Counted from the first letter of the stretch, positions 1-8,897 are shown. The stretch: DNA of 64,000 nucleotides from QALR01 sp045124015 (GCA_045124015.1 JBGVLA010000192.1:1-64000), one strand, 5' to 3'. Notes: generated from the sequence alone by a model not told the origin. A program made the numbers and translations.

Positions 1-163
1 TATCGGTCTTTTTCAGTTTGATATCGTCGCATGGCTTTTCGGCGGTCAGGATGCACTTCTCAGCCGTATCGTATATGCCGTCATCGCACTTGCGGCGGTT
101 TGGTGCGTATCTCTCCTTTTCCGCGAACGCGATACAGAAGAGATCACAGGAGAAGTTCGTTAA
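1..163 (+). CDS. DUF378 family small membrane protein (5' truncated by window)
   Basis: Reading from base 2, 53 codons lead to a TAA at 161-163. The visible protein contains an FQFD-IVAWLFGGQDA-LLSRIVY stretch followed by a hydrophobic segment. That is the conserved second half of the DUF378 family of small two-helix membrane proteins, whose function is unknown. The charged tail rich in Arg and Glu lies after the last helix. The start is outside the window, so length and operon context are unknown. A terminator follows immediately. Confidence 0.75.
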   Translation, partial: IGLFQFDIVAWLFGGQDALLSRIVYAVIALAAVWCVSLLFRERDTEEITGEVR

Positions 164-175
164 ATATGACAAGTC

Positions 176-209
176 AGCCTCCCTTATGTAAAGGGGGGCT
201 TTCTTTTTG
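176..209 (+). terminator. Rho-independent terminator after the DUF378 gene
   Basis: A 10-bp stem (176-185 with 191-200, one G-T wobble) and a 5-nt loop are followed by a T-rich run. A second A/T-rich palindrome (about 212-236) follows directly and resembles those at 20728 and 28782. Confidence 0.8.
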
Positions 210-293
210 CACCTTTTTCTTGCAAAAAGAAAAAGGTATGACAAAAAATGAACCCGTTTTCCTCACAAACGAGAAAAAAATCATAAAAACCCC

Positions 294-322
294 TTGCACT
301 CTATTCTGTTTTGCGGTAGAAT
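294..322 (+). promoter_or_regulatory. Sigma-A type promoter upstream of argS
   Basis: TTGCAC (294-299), a 17-nt spacer and TAGAAT (317-322). The predicted transcript would have a leader of roughly 55 nt before argS. Confidence 0.6.
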
Positions 323-385
323 ATAGTTTGAGTATTAGTATATTATATTCTCATTTACTATATAGAAACGGAGTTTTCTCAAAAC

Positions 386-2125
386 ATGAACAAACTGAAA
401 CTGAATATTGCCGAAGCGATCTCCGAAAACACTGCGGTCATTTGGGGCGAAGCCTTGAAGATTGCCGCAGAAGATATCGTTTCTGCACTTGAATTTCCGC
501 CCGATACCTCCATGGGCGACCTTGCGTTTCCTTGTTTTAAGCTGAGCCGTACCTTCCGCATGGGTCCTCCCGTGATCGCGGCAAAGCTCCTTGAAAAGCT
601 CAAAGAAAATCTTCCCGAAGGTACTTGTGAAGTTCGTACCGCAGGCGGTTATCTCAATTTCGTCATCGATAACGCTTATCTTTCGGGTAAGATCCTGAGC
701 GAAATCGAAGAAAAAGGCGCAGAGTTCGGCGCACATGATTTCGGCAAAGGCAAGACCGTCGTTCTCGACTATTCTTCTCCGAACACGGCAAAGCCTTTCC
801 ACATCGGTCATCTCGGCACGACTGTCATCGGTCATTCCTTGAAGCTTCTCCATGAATACGCAGGCTATACCTGTGTTGGTGTCAACCACCTTGGCGACTG
901 GGGTACACAGTTCGGTAAGCTCATTTTGGCTTATCGCAAATGGGGCAACCCGGAAGCCATTGATCAAAATGGCGTTGACGAGCTCGTATCGCTCTACGTC
1001 CGTATCAATAACGAGATCAAAGCGGAAGAAGAACAGGGTCTTACCACCCTTGCCGATGCTTCCCGCGCAGAATTTACCAAGCTCGAACAGGGCAACGAAG
1101 AAAATTACGCACTTTGGAAATGGTTCATCGATATCAGCCTTGCCGAATACGAAAAGACATACAAACAGCTCGGTATTACATTCGACAGCTACAAAGGTGA
1201 ATCGTTCTACTATGACAAAGCACCTGCAATCGCCGCAGAATTGAAAGAAAAAAATCTTCTCACCATCGACGATGGCGCTTCCATCGTTGACCTTTCCGCA
1301 TACAATATGCCTCCTTGCCTTATCCTCAAAAAGGATGGTTCTACCATTTATCCCAGCCGTGATATTGCAGCGGCGTTTTACAGAAAGAACACCTACGATT
1401 TTGATAAATGTATCTACGTAACCTCTGCGGGGCAGAGTCTACACTTCGCGCAGTTCTTCAAAGTCATTGAACTCATGGGGTACGATTGGGCAAGTAAGCT
1501 CTATCACGTTCCCTACGGTACGGTCAGCATCGGCGGTGAAAAGCTCGCAACCAGAACAGGCAACGTCATTCTTCTCCGCGACCTCTTTGCAACGGCAATC
1601 GAAAAATGCAAAGGCATCATCGAAGAAAAGAATCCCAACATTGAAAACAAGGACGAGACCGCAGAGGCTGTCGGCGTTGGCGCTGTCATCTTCTATTATC
1701 TCTACGGCAACCGCATGAGAGATATCAATTTCGTCATGGACGATGCGCTTGACTTCAACGGCAACACCGGTCCTTACGCACAGTACACCTACGCAAGAAC
1801 GGGCAGTATCCTTGAAAAAGCAGGCGACGCGGGCAAAACGACCGTCATTTCCGACCTCACCGCGACAGAACGCGAGTTGATCAAGACCCTTTCCCTTTTC
1901 CCCGACAAAACGCTCGATGCCATCGATGAAATGGAACCCTCCATCATCACACGCTACGCCATCGATATCTGCAACGCTTTCAATCGTTTCTATCAGGAAT
2001 GTCCCATCGCAACCTGCGAGGATGCTGAACGCCGCGCATTCCGTTTGGCGCTCACCAAGGGTGTGCATGAGATCCTCGGTCGTGCGCTTGAGCTTGTTTG
2101 CATCAAGCATCCCGATAAGATTTAA
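386..2125 (+). CDS. argS: Arginyl-tRNA synthetase
   Basis: Class I aminoacyl-tRNA synthetase that charges tRNA-Arg in the cytoplasm; 579 residues, the usual family length. An N-terminal additional domain (about 1-110) precedes the Rossmann catalytic domain with the HIGH signature at residues 139-142. A KMSKS-equivalent loop (GGEKLATRTGN) follows around residue 390, and the C-terminal DALR anticodon-binding domain contains the TGPYAQYTYAR segment at its entry. The ATG at 386 is the only start giving a full N-terminal domain. yebC follows after 72 nt with no clear terminator between, so the two may share a transcript. Confidence 0.97.
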   Translation: MNKLKLNIAEAISENTAVIWGEALKIAAEDIVSALEFPPDTSMGDLAFPCFKLSRTFRMGPPVIAAKLLEKLKENLPEGTCEVRTAGGYLNFVIDNAYLSGKILSEIEEKGAEFGAHDFGKGKTVVLDYSSPNTAKPFHIGHLGTTVIGHSLKLLHEYAGYTCVGVNHLGDWGTQFGKLILAYRKWGNPEAIDQNGVDELVSLYVRINNEIKAEEEQGLTTLADASRAEFTKLEQGNEENYALWKWFIDISLAEYEKTYKQLGITFDSYKGESFYYDKAPAIAAELKEKNLLTIDDGASIVDLSAYNMPPCLILKKDGSTIYPSRDIAAAFYRKNTYDFDKCIYVTSAGQSLHFAQFFKVIELMGYDWASKLYHVPYGTVSIGGEKLATRTGNVILLRDLFATAIEKCKGIIEEKNPNIENKDETAEAVGVGAVIFYYLYGNRMRDINFVMDDALDFNGNTGPYAQYTYARTGSILEKAGDAGKTTVISDLTATERELIKTLSLFPDKTLDAIDEMEPSIITRYAIDICNAFNRFYQECPIATCEDAERRAFRLALTKGVHEILGRALELVCIKHPDKI

Positions 2126-2197
2126 GAATCTGTCTTTTTAAGAAAAACGACATACTATAAATAAAATAACACTTTATATATTAAGGAGAATATTCCC

Positions 2198-2938
2198 ATG
2201 TCCGGACATAGCAAATGGAAAAATATTATGCACAAAAAAGAGAAGACCGACGCACAAAAAGCCAAAGTCTTCACAAAGATCGGTAAGGAAATCGCCATCG
2301 CCGTAAAAGAAGGCGGTGCTGACCCGAACTCCAACGCAAAGCTTCGCGACCTGATCCAGAAGGCAAAATCCAACAACGTCCCCAACGATAACATCGACCG
2401 TATCATCAAAAAGGCATCCGGTGCTGACGCGGTTGCTTACGAAGAGATCACATACGAAGGCTACGGCCCGTCCGGTGTTGCCGTTATCGTAGAAGCCGCT
2501 ACCGACAACCGCAACCGTACCGCAGGTGATGTTCGCCACTATTTCGATAAATTCGGCGGCAATCTCGGTCAGGTTGGCTGTGTAAGCTTCATGTTTGAAA
2601 AGAAAGGCGTTATCGCCATCTCCGCTCTTGACGAATGGGGCGACCGTGTGGTTGAAGGCGATAAGCTTATGGAAGAAGCACTTGAAGCAGGTGCCGCAGA
2701 CTTCGCAGAAGAAGGCGACGTATTCGAAATCTATACCGAGCCCGACGATCTTTCTGCCGTTGCAGAAGAGCTTACCGCTAAGGGTTACACCTTTATTTCC
2801 TCTGAGGTTGAAAAGGTTCCTTCCTCTTACGTTACCCTTGAAAGCGACGATGACATCAAATTTATGAATCTCCTTCTCGAAAACCTCGAAGAAAACGAAG
2901 ATATCGTAAACGTATGGCATAACTGGGATGAAGAATAA
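2198..2938 (+). CDS. yebC: YebC/PmpR/TACO1 family protein
   Basis: 246-residue member of the YebC/TACO1 family. The family was first described as transcriptional regulators and is also linked to translation, easing ribosome stalling at proline-rich stretches. The N-terminus MSGHSKWKNIMHKKEKTDA is the family signature, and the three-domain length is standard. An AAGGAG ribosome site lies before the ATG. The gene sits between argS and a phosphohexomutase. Its stop codon forms the first bases of a two-hairpin repeat found at four other stop codons in the window. Confidence 0.95.
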   Translation: MSGHSKWKNIMHKKEKTDAQKAKVFTKIGKEIAIAVKEGGADPNSNAKLRDLIQKAKSNNVPNDNIDRIIKKASGADAVAYEEITYEGYGPSGVAVIVEAATDNRNRTAGDVRHYFDKFGGNLGQVGCVSFMFEKKGVIAISALDEWGDRVVEGDKLMEEALEAGAADFAEEGDVFEIYTEPDDLSAVAEELTAKGYTFISSEVEKVPSSYVTLESDDDIKFMNLLLENLEENEDIVNVWHNWDEE

Positions 2939-3010
2939 GCGGCGAGTCGCCGCCCCCTGTTGCTCGCCTATCGTCGTCTTCAGCGTACCCCAACACCATC
3001 AAACGGCGAG
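2936..3010 (+). repeat. Stop-codon-associated two-hairpin element, copy 1
   Basis: It starts with the yebC TAA. Hairpin 1 is GCGGCGAGTCGCCGC. About 10 nt later comes TGCTCGCCTATC, and CGGCGAG at 3004-3010 can pair with the CTCGCC to make hairpin 2. Related copies lie at 15122-15198, 46262-46391, 57620-57692 and (first hairpin only) 63872-63889. Confidence 0.7.
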
Positions 3011-3108
3011 ATTCCGGTCAAGCGACAGTTTCCTTTGCCTGCATATACTAACCTTGTATCTAAAAACTTAGAAATAAAAATTCATTCACCAGAAAGGGGA
3101 TCTCCACC

Positions 3109-4542
3109 ATGATTGAAGATACCAAATACCCTGCCGCGTTCCGCAGTATGTTCCGTGAATATGACATCCGCGGCAAAGTATGCCCGGAAGAACTTTGCGA
3201 CGAAAACGTATACAAGATCGTCAAGGCATACTCCAAATATCTCCAGCGCAGAAACATCAACCGCGCAGTTGTCGGTTATGATAGCCGTTCTTGCTCTCCT
3301 GCATTTGCACAGGCTGCGATCAAGGCACTCCGTGAAGAAGGCATCGACGTCTTTTATATCGGTCTTGCACTCTCTCCGCTTACTTACTTTGCACAGTATC
3401 ATCTGAAATGCGAAGGCGCGGTCATGATCACCGCGAGCCACAACCCCGACGGTTGGTCCGGCTTCAAGCTTGCAAACGGTTATTCCAAGACACTCGAGCC
3501 GGCTGACATCATCGAAGTTTATAACCTTCTCGACCTTCCCACAGAAGCAACCAAGGAAGGCGCTTACGAAGAGGTTGACGTTCGTGATGCTTATATCAAC
3601 GATATCGTTTCCCGTATCAAGATGGGTCCCAAGAAGCCCCGTGTCGTTCTCGACGCGGCAAACGGCGGTGCAGGTGTGTTCATTTATGAAGTATTCCAGC
3701 GTCTCGGCTGCATGACCTTCCAGCTCAACTGCGACCCCGATACCTCTTTCCCCCGTTACTTCCCCAACCCCTCTGATATCAAAGGCAGAAAGCTCATGCA
3801 GAAGATGATCCTGCATCCTTACGTTCATGCAGACATCGGTCTTTCCTTTGACGGCGACGGCGACCGTATCGGCGTGATCGACGAAAAGGGTCAGAACGTA
3901 TGGAGCGATACCGTTCTCGCACTCATTGCAAAACAGCTTCTCGAAAAGAAGCCCGGCGCATCCGTTGTATTTGACGTAAAATGCTCCAAATCTCTCATCG
4001 ACGTGATCGAAGCAAACGGCGGGAAGCCCGTTATGTGGAAGACAGGACACTCTTACATCAAATCCAAGCTTCATGAACTTAACGCTGAGCTCGCAGGCGA
4101 ACGTAGCGGACATATCTTTGTTTCCGGTGATGACTGGTACGGCTTTGACGATGCGATCTTCGTTGCGGCAAAGCTCGTAGAATATCTCTCCTATCAGGAT
4201 AAGACCGTTTCCGAAATCATCGATACCTTCCCGCATTATGTCGTTTCTCCCGAGATTAAGGCGCATTGTGCCGATACCGTCAAATACGGCATCGTAGATG
4301 AGCTCGTTGCCAAGTTCAAGGCAGAATATCCCGGTCAGGTCTGCGATATCAACGGCGCTCGCGTTCAGTTTGAACACGGTTGGGGTCTTGTTCGCGCATC
4401 CTCCAATATGCCTGAGCTCGTCCTCATTTTTGAAGCAGATACCATGGAACATCTCTTGGAGATCCGCGCGATCTTCAAGAATTATACTCGCCAGTATGCT
4501 GAGATCGACGACAACTGGGCAAACGACGTAAACGAACTCTAA
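3109..4542 (+). CDS. Phosphomannomutase/phosphoglucomutase
   Basis: 477-residue alpha-D-phosphohexomutase that interconverts hexose 1- and 6-phosphates for cell-wall and exopolysaccharide precursors. Four-domain family architecture is visible. The active-site serine loop TASHNPDG has Ser110, the metal-binding loop DGDGD is at residues 248-252, the sugar-binding loop GERSGH is at 330-335, and a C-terminal phosphate-binding domain follows. ManB/AlgC-like rather than GlmM-like, judged by the GERSGH loop and overall length. An AGAAAGGGGA ribosome site precedes the ATG. The gene appears to be a single unit, with a strong terminator 34 nt downstream. Exact sugar specificity cannot be read from sequence. 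Confidence 0.9.
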   Translation: MIEDTKYPAAFRSMFREYDIRGKVCPEELCDENVYKIVKAYSKYLQRRNINRAVVGYDSRSCSPAFAQAAIKALREEGIDVFYIGLALSPLTYFAQYHLKCEGAVMITASHNPDGWSGFKLANGYSKTLEPADIIEVYNLLDLPTEATKEGAYEEVDVRDAYINDIVSRIKMGPKKPRVVLDAANGGAGVFIYEVFQRLGCMTFQLNCDPDTSFPRYFPNPSDIKGRKLMQKMILHPYVHADIGLSFDGDGDRIGVIDEKGQNVWSDTVLALIAKQLLEKKPGASVVFDVKCSKSLIDVIEANGGKPVMWKTGHSYIKSKLHELNAELAGERSGHIFVSGDDWYGFDDAIFVAAKLVEYLSYQDKTVSEIIDTFPHYVVSPEIKAHCADTVKYGIVDELVAKFKAEYPGQVCDINGARVQFEHGWGLVRASSNMPELVLIFEADTMEHLLEIRAIFKNYTRQYAEIDDNWANDVNEL

Positions 4543-4575
4543 TAACGAACAACGCTTACGAAAATTCTACAATAC

Positions 4576-4612
4576 AAGAAAAGCTGTCATGAAAATGACA
4601 GCTTTTCTTTCT
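4576..4612 (+). terminator. Rho-independent terminator after the phosphohexomutase
   Basis: Perfect 15-bp stem (4576-4590 with 4595-4609), GAAA tetraloop, T-rich tail. Confidence 0.9.
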
Positions 4613-4784
4613 TAAGCAAACCCGTTCGTGGGCGGACTTCTTTTCCTCTTTTGACCGCATGAGGGCTAATGTCTTCATCTGAAAAAAGATAGGTCTATTG
4701 CCCAAAATATCGATTTTCTTAGCCTTCCCCGACGGGAGAAGGCGATCTTATCCTTGCATAACAGACAAAAATTTCATCAAAATA

Positions 4785-4811
4785 TGTAACCCCACCGCAT
4801 GATCTTCGGAC
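4785..4811 (+). promoter_or_regulatory. Candidate ECF-sigma promoter (autoregulation)
   Basis: TGTAAC (4785-4790), 16 nt, then CGGA (4807-4810) resembles the -35/-10 elements used by Bacillus ECF sigma factors such as SigX/SigW. It lies 27 nt upstream of an ECF-type sigma gene, where an autoregulatory promoter is expected. This is a visual match only. Confidence 0.4.
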
Positions 4812-4837
4812 TATATAGGTGAAGGACTTCAAAAAGG

Positions 4838-5416
4838 ATGATAACTATGGATGACAAACAAATCATTGCGCTTTTCCTGGCACGCTCCGAGGATGCCATA
4901 GAGGAATCCGCAAAAAAATACGGCGCCTATTGCCGTTCCATTGCGTTTCATATTTTGCAAAACGAAGCAGATACCGACGAATGTCTGAACGATACGTATC
5001 ACACTGCATGGAATCGCATACCGCCTCATATACCGAATAATCTCGCCGCCTTTCTCGGGAAGATCACGCGAAACATCGCGCTCAGACGCTACGAAAAGGA
5101 AAACGCCTTAAAGCGCGGAGGAGGAGAGACCGACCTCATTTTCGAGGAGCTTGCGGAATGTCTGATCAGCGAAAATGATACGGAAACGGCACTTTCGGAA
5201 ACGCTCGCAAGAGACGCCATAAACCGTTTTATCCGCTCGCTTCCGACGAAAAAACGCAGGATCTTCCTGCGCCGATATTGGTACATGAGCGAGATCGCTG
5301 AAATTGCGGAGGATTTTCATATGACGAAAAGCGCCGTCAAAACCTCGCTTCTGCGTATGCGCGAAGCGCTTTATGAATATCTCATCAAGGAGGGGATTTT
5401 GGATGAAACAAAATAA
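4838..5416 (+). CDS. ECF-type RNA polymerase sigma factor
   Basis: 192-residue sigma-70 family protein with region 2 (about residues 10-85, including the DTDECLNDTYHTAWNRIP segment) and region 4 helix-turn-helix (about 130-180, MSEIAEIAEDFHMTKSAVKTSLLRMR). The length and lack of regions 1 and 3 fit extracytoplasmic-function sigma factors. It would direct polymerase to a small regulon in response to an envelope signal. The downstream gene overlaps it by 14 bp and encodes a single-pass membrane protein, the usual sigma/anti-sigma arrangement. The ATG choice gives the full region 2; an alternative ATG lies two codons downstream. Confidence 0.9.
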   Translation: MITMDDKQIIALFLARSEDAIEESAKKYGAYCRSIAFHILQNEADTDECLNDTYHTAWNRIPPHIPNNLAAFLGKITRNIALRRYEKENALKRGGGETDLIFEELAECLISENDTETALSETLARDAINRFIRSLPTKKRRIFLRRYWYMSEIAEIAEDFHMTKSAVKTSLLRMREALYEYLIKEGILDETK

Positions 5417-6827
5417 GCTTTTATATCTCATCGGACAAACGGACGACGATCTTATTTTAGATGCCGCACCGAATCGTGAAAAAAAGGACAAGATCAAATG
5501 GATAAAGCCGCTTGCCTTTGCCGCCTCATTCGTCTTTCTCGTTTCTGCCGCGCTCGGTGGATACGCCATCACCGCAGAAGCCGCAGAATATCGAGAAGCT
5601 GTGGAATTTTTTGAGGAGCACGAGCTTTCCACAGAGGGCCTTTCCCGCGAGGAGATCAAAAAGGTCTATCTTGATATCAAGCTCCAAACCTTTTCGTATG
5701 ATAAGACCTTGACCGCCATGCTCAACGGCACCATTTCCATCAAGGGCTATGAACTTTTGACAAACGCACCGACGAGCGAGGATATCTACAACTATTGGAA
5801 CGATTATTACACAAAGCCTCTCGACGACAAGAACGGCATCTATTGTCATTTCATATATCCGAACGATTCCGATCTTCAATTTTATAAGGACGGACACACG
5901 ATCTGGAGTACAAGGCTTGGCTATGGTATGTTTGATTTCACCGTCATGGAAAATGGTTATATCCTTACGTATGGACAAAACGATACCATGTCGACTATGG
6001 ATCCACGCCACGCACACATGACCATGCTCGATCAAAACGGAAATATCGTTTGGGAGAAGACGCTCATGAATGGCTTTCATAATGAGAATATCTCAAAAAT
6101 CATCTGCGAGGGGGATACGTTTGCCGTTTTCGGCAGAGGAGATTATCACACGTTTCTTTTCAGCCGCTACGATATAGACGGCAATCGCCTCGTCTATCAA
6201 GCAACGCCCGTCGAAGAAACGCTCGCTATTTGGAACGTCGTCCCGTTCAGCGAAGGCTATCTCGTTCAGTTTAATAATTACGACAAGGACGGCTTTGCCA
6301 AGCTCGTCAAGGTCGGTCATGACGGCACGCTCACCGATTCCTTCAGCTACGGCGCAGACGGCGCACATTATTTTCTGAAGGATATGATAGAACACGGCGG
6401 CAAGCTCTATCTTTCCACCTACGCCGTCCCCAAAGTCGATTACAACGCAGGCGGCCGCGATGAGATCGCCCCCATTTTTCAGAAGATCAACGAAACATTC
6501 GGGCGCGACGTATTTGACATTCCGTCGGAAGAGCTGACCCCCATCGTCCGCGATAATTATACCGCCGTACTGCTCATTTGCGATACCGAGTCGGGAAACG
6601 TCGGTGAATTTTATTCCGTGGAGGGTGCGCGCGGCGGCAAGCTTTCCGTAAGCGAAGACGGCAAGCTCATCTGGGAAGCGGAAAGTTTTGTCGATACGTT
6701 CTATTCTCTCGCAACAAGCTCCTTTACCATCGGCGGCACGTGCAGAATCTATCGGTATACCTTTGATACAAACGGTACACTCATCGGCGCAGAAAAAACA
6801 GATGATTATACCATTTACAGACAATGA
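5403..6827 (+). CDS. Probable membrane-anchored anti-sigma factor with a large extracytoplasmic domain
   Basis: 474 residues. The start at 5403 is supported by an AAGGAGG site at 5388-5394, inside the end of the sigma gene. A short cytoplasmic N-terminus (about 1-33, beginning MKQNKLLYLIGQTDDDLI) could bind the sigma factor. One membrane helix (about 36-57) follows, then a roughly 410-residue external part. The external part has repeated beta-rich segments (for example VIENGYILTYGQND- and DGTLTDSFSYG-like stretches) suggestive of a beta-propeller. I infer the anti-sigma role from overlap with the sigma gene and topology. No zinc-finger anti-sigma motif was seen, and the signal sensed is unknown. 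Confidence 0.65.
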   Translation: MKQNKLLYLIGQTDDDLILDAAPNREKKDKIKWIKPLAFAASFVFLVSAALGGYAITAEAAEYREAVEFFEEHELSTEGLSREEIKKVYLDIKLQTFSYDKTLTAMLNGTISIKGYELLTNAPTSEDIYNYWNDYYTKPLDDKNGIYCHFIYPNDSDLQFYKDGHTIWSTRLGYGMFDFTVMENGYILTYGQNDTMSTMDPRHAHMTMLDQNGNIVWEKTLMNGFHNENISKIICEGDTFAVFGRGDYHTFLFSRYDIDGNRLVYQATPVEETLAIWNVVPFSEGYLVQFNNYDKDGFAKLVKVGHDGTLTDSFSYGADGAHYFLKDMIEHGGKLYLSTYAVPKVDYNAGGRDEIAPIFQKINETFGRDVFDIPSEELTPIVRDNYTAVLLICDTESGNVGEFYSVEGARGGKLSVSEDGKLIWEAESFVDTFYSLATSSFTIGGTCRIYRYTFDTNGTLIGAEKTDDYTIYRQ

Positions 6828-6834
6828 TATCATG

Positions 6835-6866
6835 CCTCGGCAGAGTTTCTCTGCCGAGGATTTTTC
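6835..6866. terminator. Bidirectional terminator between convergent genes
   Basis: Perfect 11-bp stem (6835-6845 with 6849-6859), 3-nt loop, T-run on the plus side. It separates the anti-sigma gene from the convergent cysteine desulfurase gene, whose stop codon is at 6866. Confidence 0.85.
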
Positions 6867-7999
6867 TATATCACACTTTCCAAAATATGCATAAATCTTG
6901 TAACCTCATCGAGGGTATTCATAGCGGAAAAGCTGATGCGAAGCGCATCGCCGCCCGTACCGAGTGCCGCGTGGGCTGTGGGTGCACAGTGCATTCCTGC
7001 GCGGGTACAAGCACCGAGCGCCCCAAGACGTTCCGAAACGAGCGAGGGCGCGATATCATGAAATCCAAGAAGCAAAAGCGACCCGTTTTCCGCTTCGGGC
7101 ATATAGAGATATGCCCCTTGCATATCGTTCAAAATTCGTTTGGCGTGGCGATACAGCATATGCTCGCTTTCCTCGATTCGCGCTCTCCCAAGCGCTCTCA
7201 CAAAGCGCAAGCCTGCACCAAGTCCAACGATGCAGGGCGTTGCCACCGTTCCCGCCTCAAAGGAATCTGGCGCTTCATGCCCCATATCACGCTCCGCAGA
7301 ATTTCTGCCGTTTCCGCCGTAGATACTGCCGAAAAAGCGTTCAAAATCAAAATCATCGGCAAAAGCGGCAAATCCGCTTCCCTGCGGTCCGTAAAGTCCT
7401 TTATGCCCCGGCGCACAAAGCGCGGAAATGCCATCTCGTTTCATCGAAATATCATAAATGCCCGCGCTTTGTGCCGCGTCCACAACGTAAAGAAGATTTC
7501 GTGCCCGACAAAGCGCCCCGATCTCGCGGATCGGCAAACGCCTCGGACAAACATTGGAAGCATGAGTGGCGATGATCGCTCTCGTGCGCGGACGAATCTT
7601 TCCATCAATTTCACAAAGAAGTGCATCATCCGACTGTAAAGCGTCAAACATATCATAGGTCATACCGCGCACACGGCAAAGATTGTCTACGGTACGAAGC
7701 ACGCTATTGTGTTCGAGATTGGAAATGAGAAAATGGTCGCCATAACGCGCGATACCCGCAATGACAAGATTCAGCGCATGGGTGCAATTCTGCGTAAACA
7801 CGATATTTTCCGCTTTTTCCATGTCAAAAAATTCCGCAAGCTCTGCACGTACGGTATATACGGCTTCTGCCGCCGAAAGCGCAAGCGGATGACCGCTTCT
7901 TCCCGGATTTCCGCCCCATTCACGCATACATTTCGTCATTTCCCGAATCACCGCAGGCGGTTTCGGAAAGGTCGTTGCCGCATTGTCAAAATAGATCAT
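6866..7999 (-). CDS. Cysteine desulfurase family protein (class V aminotransferase fold)
   Basis: 377-residue PLP enzyme of the NifS/SufS-like group, expected to remove sulfur (or selenium) from cysteine. The N-terminal YFDNAATTFPKP motif, the PLP lysine in APGHKGLYGPQG (Lys200) and the persulfide cysteine in RAGMHCAPTAH (Cys338) are all present, so it should be active. The ATG at 7999 is preceded by GGAG at 6 nt; an in-frame TTG 12 nt further up is less likely. It lies 17 nt downstream of a DUF3343 gene on the same strand. That small protein family is a proposed sulfur/selenium carrier, so the pair probably moves sulfur or selenium to an unknown acceptor. Confidence 0.9.
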   Translation of the reverse strand: MIYFDNAATTFPKPPAVIREMTKCMREWGGNPGRSGHPLALSAAEAVYTVRAELAEFFDMEKAENIVFTQNCTHALNLVIAGIARYGDHFLISNLEHNSVLRTVDNLCRVRGMTYDMFDALQSDDALLCEIDGKIRPRTRAIIATHASNVCPRRLPIREIGALCRARNLLYVVDAAQSAGIYDISMKRDGISALCAPGHKGLYGPQGSGFAAFADDFDFERFFGSIYGGNGRNSAERDMGHEAPDSFEAGTVATPCIVGLGAGLRFVRALGRARIEESEHMLYRHAKRILNDMQGAYLYMPEAENGSLLLLGFHDIAPSLVSERLGALGACTRAGMHCAPTAHAALGTGGDALRISFSAMNTLDEVTRFMHILESVI

Positions 8000-8016
8000 A
8001 AGCCACTCCAAAATAT

Positions 8017-8238
8017 TCAGATACCGAGGATCTCTCCAAACGGTATTCGATTTTCTTCTAAAATATCGATCGCGCGAGAGATCTGATGCGCCTCTATTTC
8101 AAGTCCAAACGTACAACCACGTGGCGTCAGTCTTGGACTCGGGCGAACGATCCGCACGAAAATCCCCTGTCGAAAAAGGACGCGTTTCGCTTTCAGGGCA
8201 AGCGTTTGTGATGTCATCGTAAGTGTACGCCGTTCCAT
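8017..8238 (-). CDS. DUF3343 small protein (putative Se/S carrier-like)
   Basis: 73 residues matching the DUF3343 family. The family has a beta-alpha fold and is often encoded beside NifS-like desulfurases and selenium-metabolism genes. Visible conserved elements are the central RPSPRLTPRGCTFGLEI segment, with a single cysteine in the position expected for a carrier, and the C-terminal helix AIDILEENRIPF. The start at 8238 has an AAAGGCGG-like site. It is followed after 17 nt by the desulfurase, suggesting co-transcription. The function is inferred from context only. Confidence 0.75.
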   Translation of the reverse strand: MERRTLTMTSQTLALKAKRVLFRQGIFVRIVRPSPRLTPRGCTFGLEIEAHQISRAIDILEENRIPFGEILGI

Positions 8239-8401
8239 TGTAACAGAAACCGCCTTTCATTCAAATTGAAGGGATGATATCCATACCACCCTTAACAGCA
8301 TATGCGTTTTGACAATATGGTGCCCCTATATTTTCAAAAAATTGCCACTTATAAAGAACGTGCTCTTGACCATAATAATACCAGAACACGCGAGAAACGT
8401 T

Positions 8402-8428
8402 CGCGGCGTTCAAGCGGCAAACGCCGCG
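8402..8428. repeat. GC-rich hairpin upstream of the spore protein gene
   Basis: CGCGGCGTT (8402-8410) pairs with AACGCCGCG (8420-8428). A shorter imperfect palindrome around TGTTCAAAG (8454-8480) follows just before the ribosome site. The first could end transcription from upstream; the second overlaps the region where a forespore promoter would be expected. Confidence 0.45.
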
Positions 8429-8498
8429 AAAAATTCTATGAAATTTAAGATGATTGCTTTTGAACAAAATGTTCAAAGCATTGAGAAAGGATATTATT

Positions 8499-8702
8499 AT
8501 GGCAAGCAGCAACAAAAACCTCGTTCCCGAAGCAAAAGAAGCGCTTAACAGATTCAAGATGGAAGCAGCAAACGAAGTTGGCGTAAACCTCAAGCAGGGT
8601 TATAACGGCAACCTCACCTCCAAGGAAGCAGGCTCCATCGGCGGTCAGATGGTAAAAAAGATGGTTGAATCTTACGAAAACTCCATCAAGGGCAACGGTT
8701 GA
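8499..8702 (+). CDS. Alpha/beta-type small acid-soluble spore protein
   Basis: 67-residue DNA-coating protein made in the developing forespore. It protects spore DNA and is degraded at germination. The sequence contains the SASP core with ANEVGVNL, including the germination-protease cleavage site between Glu26 and Val27. The conserved LTSKEAGSIGGQMVKKMVE block is present. The start at 8499 has GAAAGG 8 nt upstream. The gene stands alone, with its own strong terminator. It is direct evidence that the organism belongs to an endospore-forming lineage. Confidence 0.95.
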   Translation: MASSNKNLVPEAKEALNRFKMEAANEVGVNLKQGYNGNLTSKEAGSIGGQMVKKMVESYENSIKGNG

Positions 8703-8732
8703 TTCTGATTCGATAACACCTCCTCCTGATAT

Positions 8733-8780
8733 AGAGATCTCCTCTCCGATTTTCGGAGAGGAGATCTCTTATTGTATTTC
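8733..8780 (+). terminator. Very strong terminator after the spore protein gene
   Basis: Perfect 17-bp stem (8733-8749 with 8753-8769), TTT loop, T-rich tail. Confidence 0.9.
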
Positions 8781-8803
8781 CATACTTCACCTTTCCGGTA
8801 AAC

Positions 8804-8832
8804 TTGACAAGATTCAAAATTTGTGCTATTAT
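8804..8832 (+). promoter_or_regulatory. Sigma-A promoter for the 8898 membrane protein
   Basis: TTGACA (8804-8809), a 17-nt spacer and TATTAT (8827-8832), with an extended -10 TG at 8824-8825. Confidence 0.75.
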
Positions 8833-8897
8833 AAATATAAAAATCCGAACGCTTTTTCAAAGAGAAAGCAAAAATCCGTTTCTTGCAAGGAGCTTCT

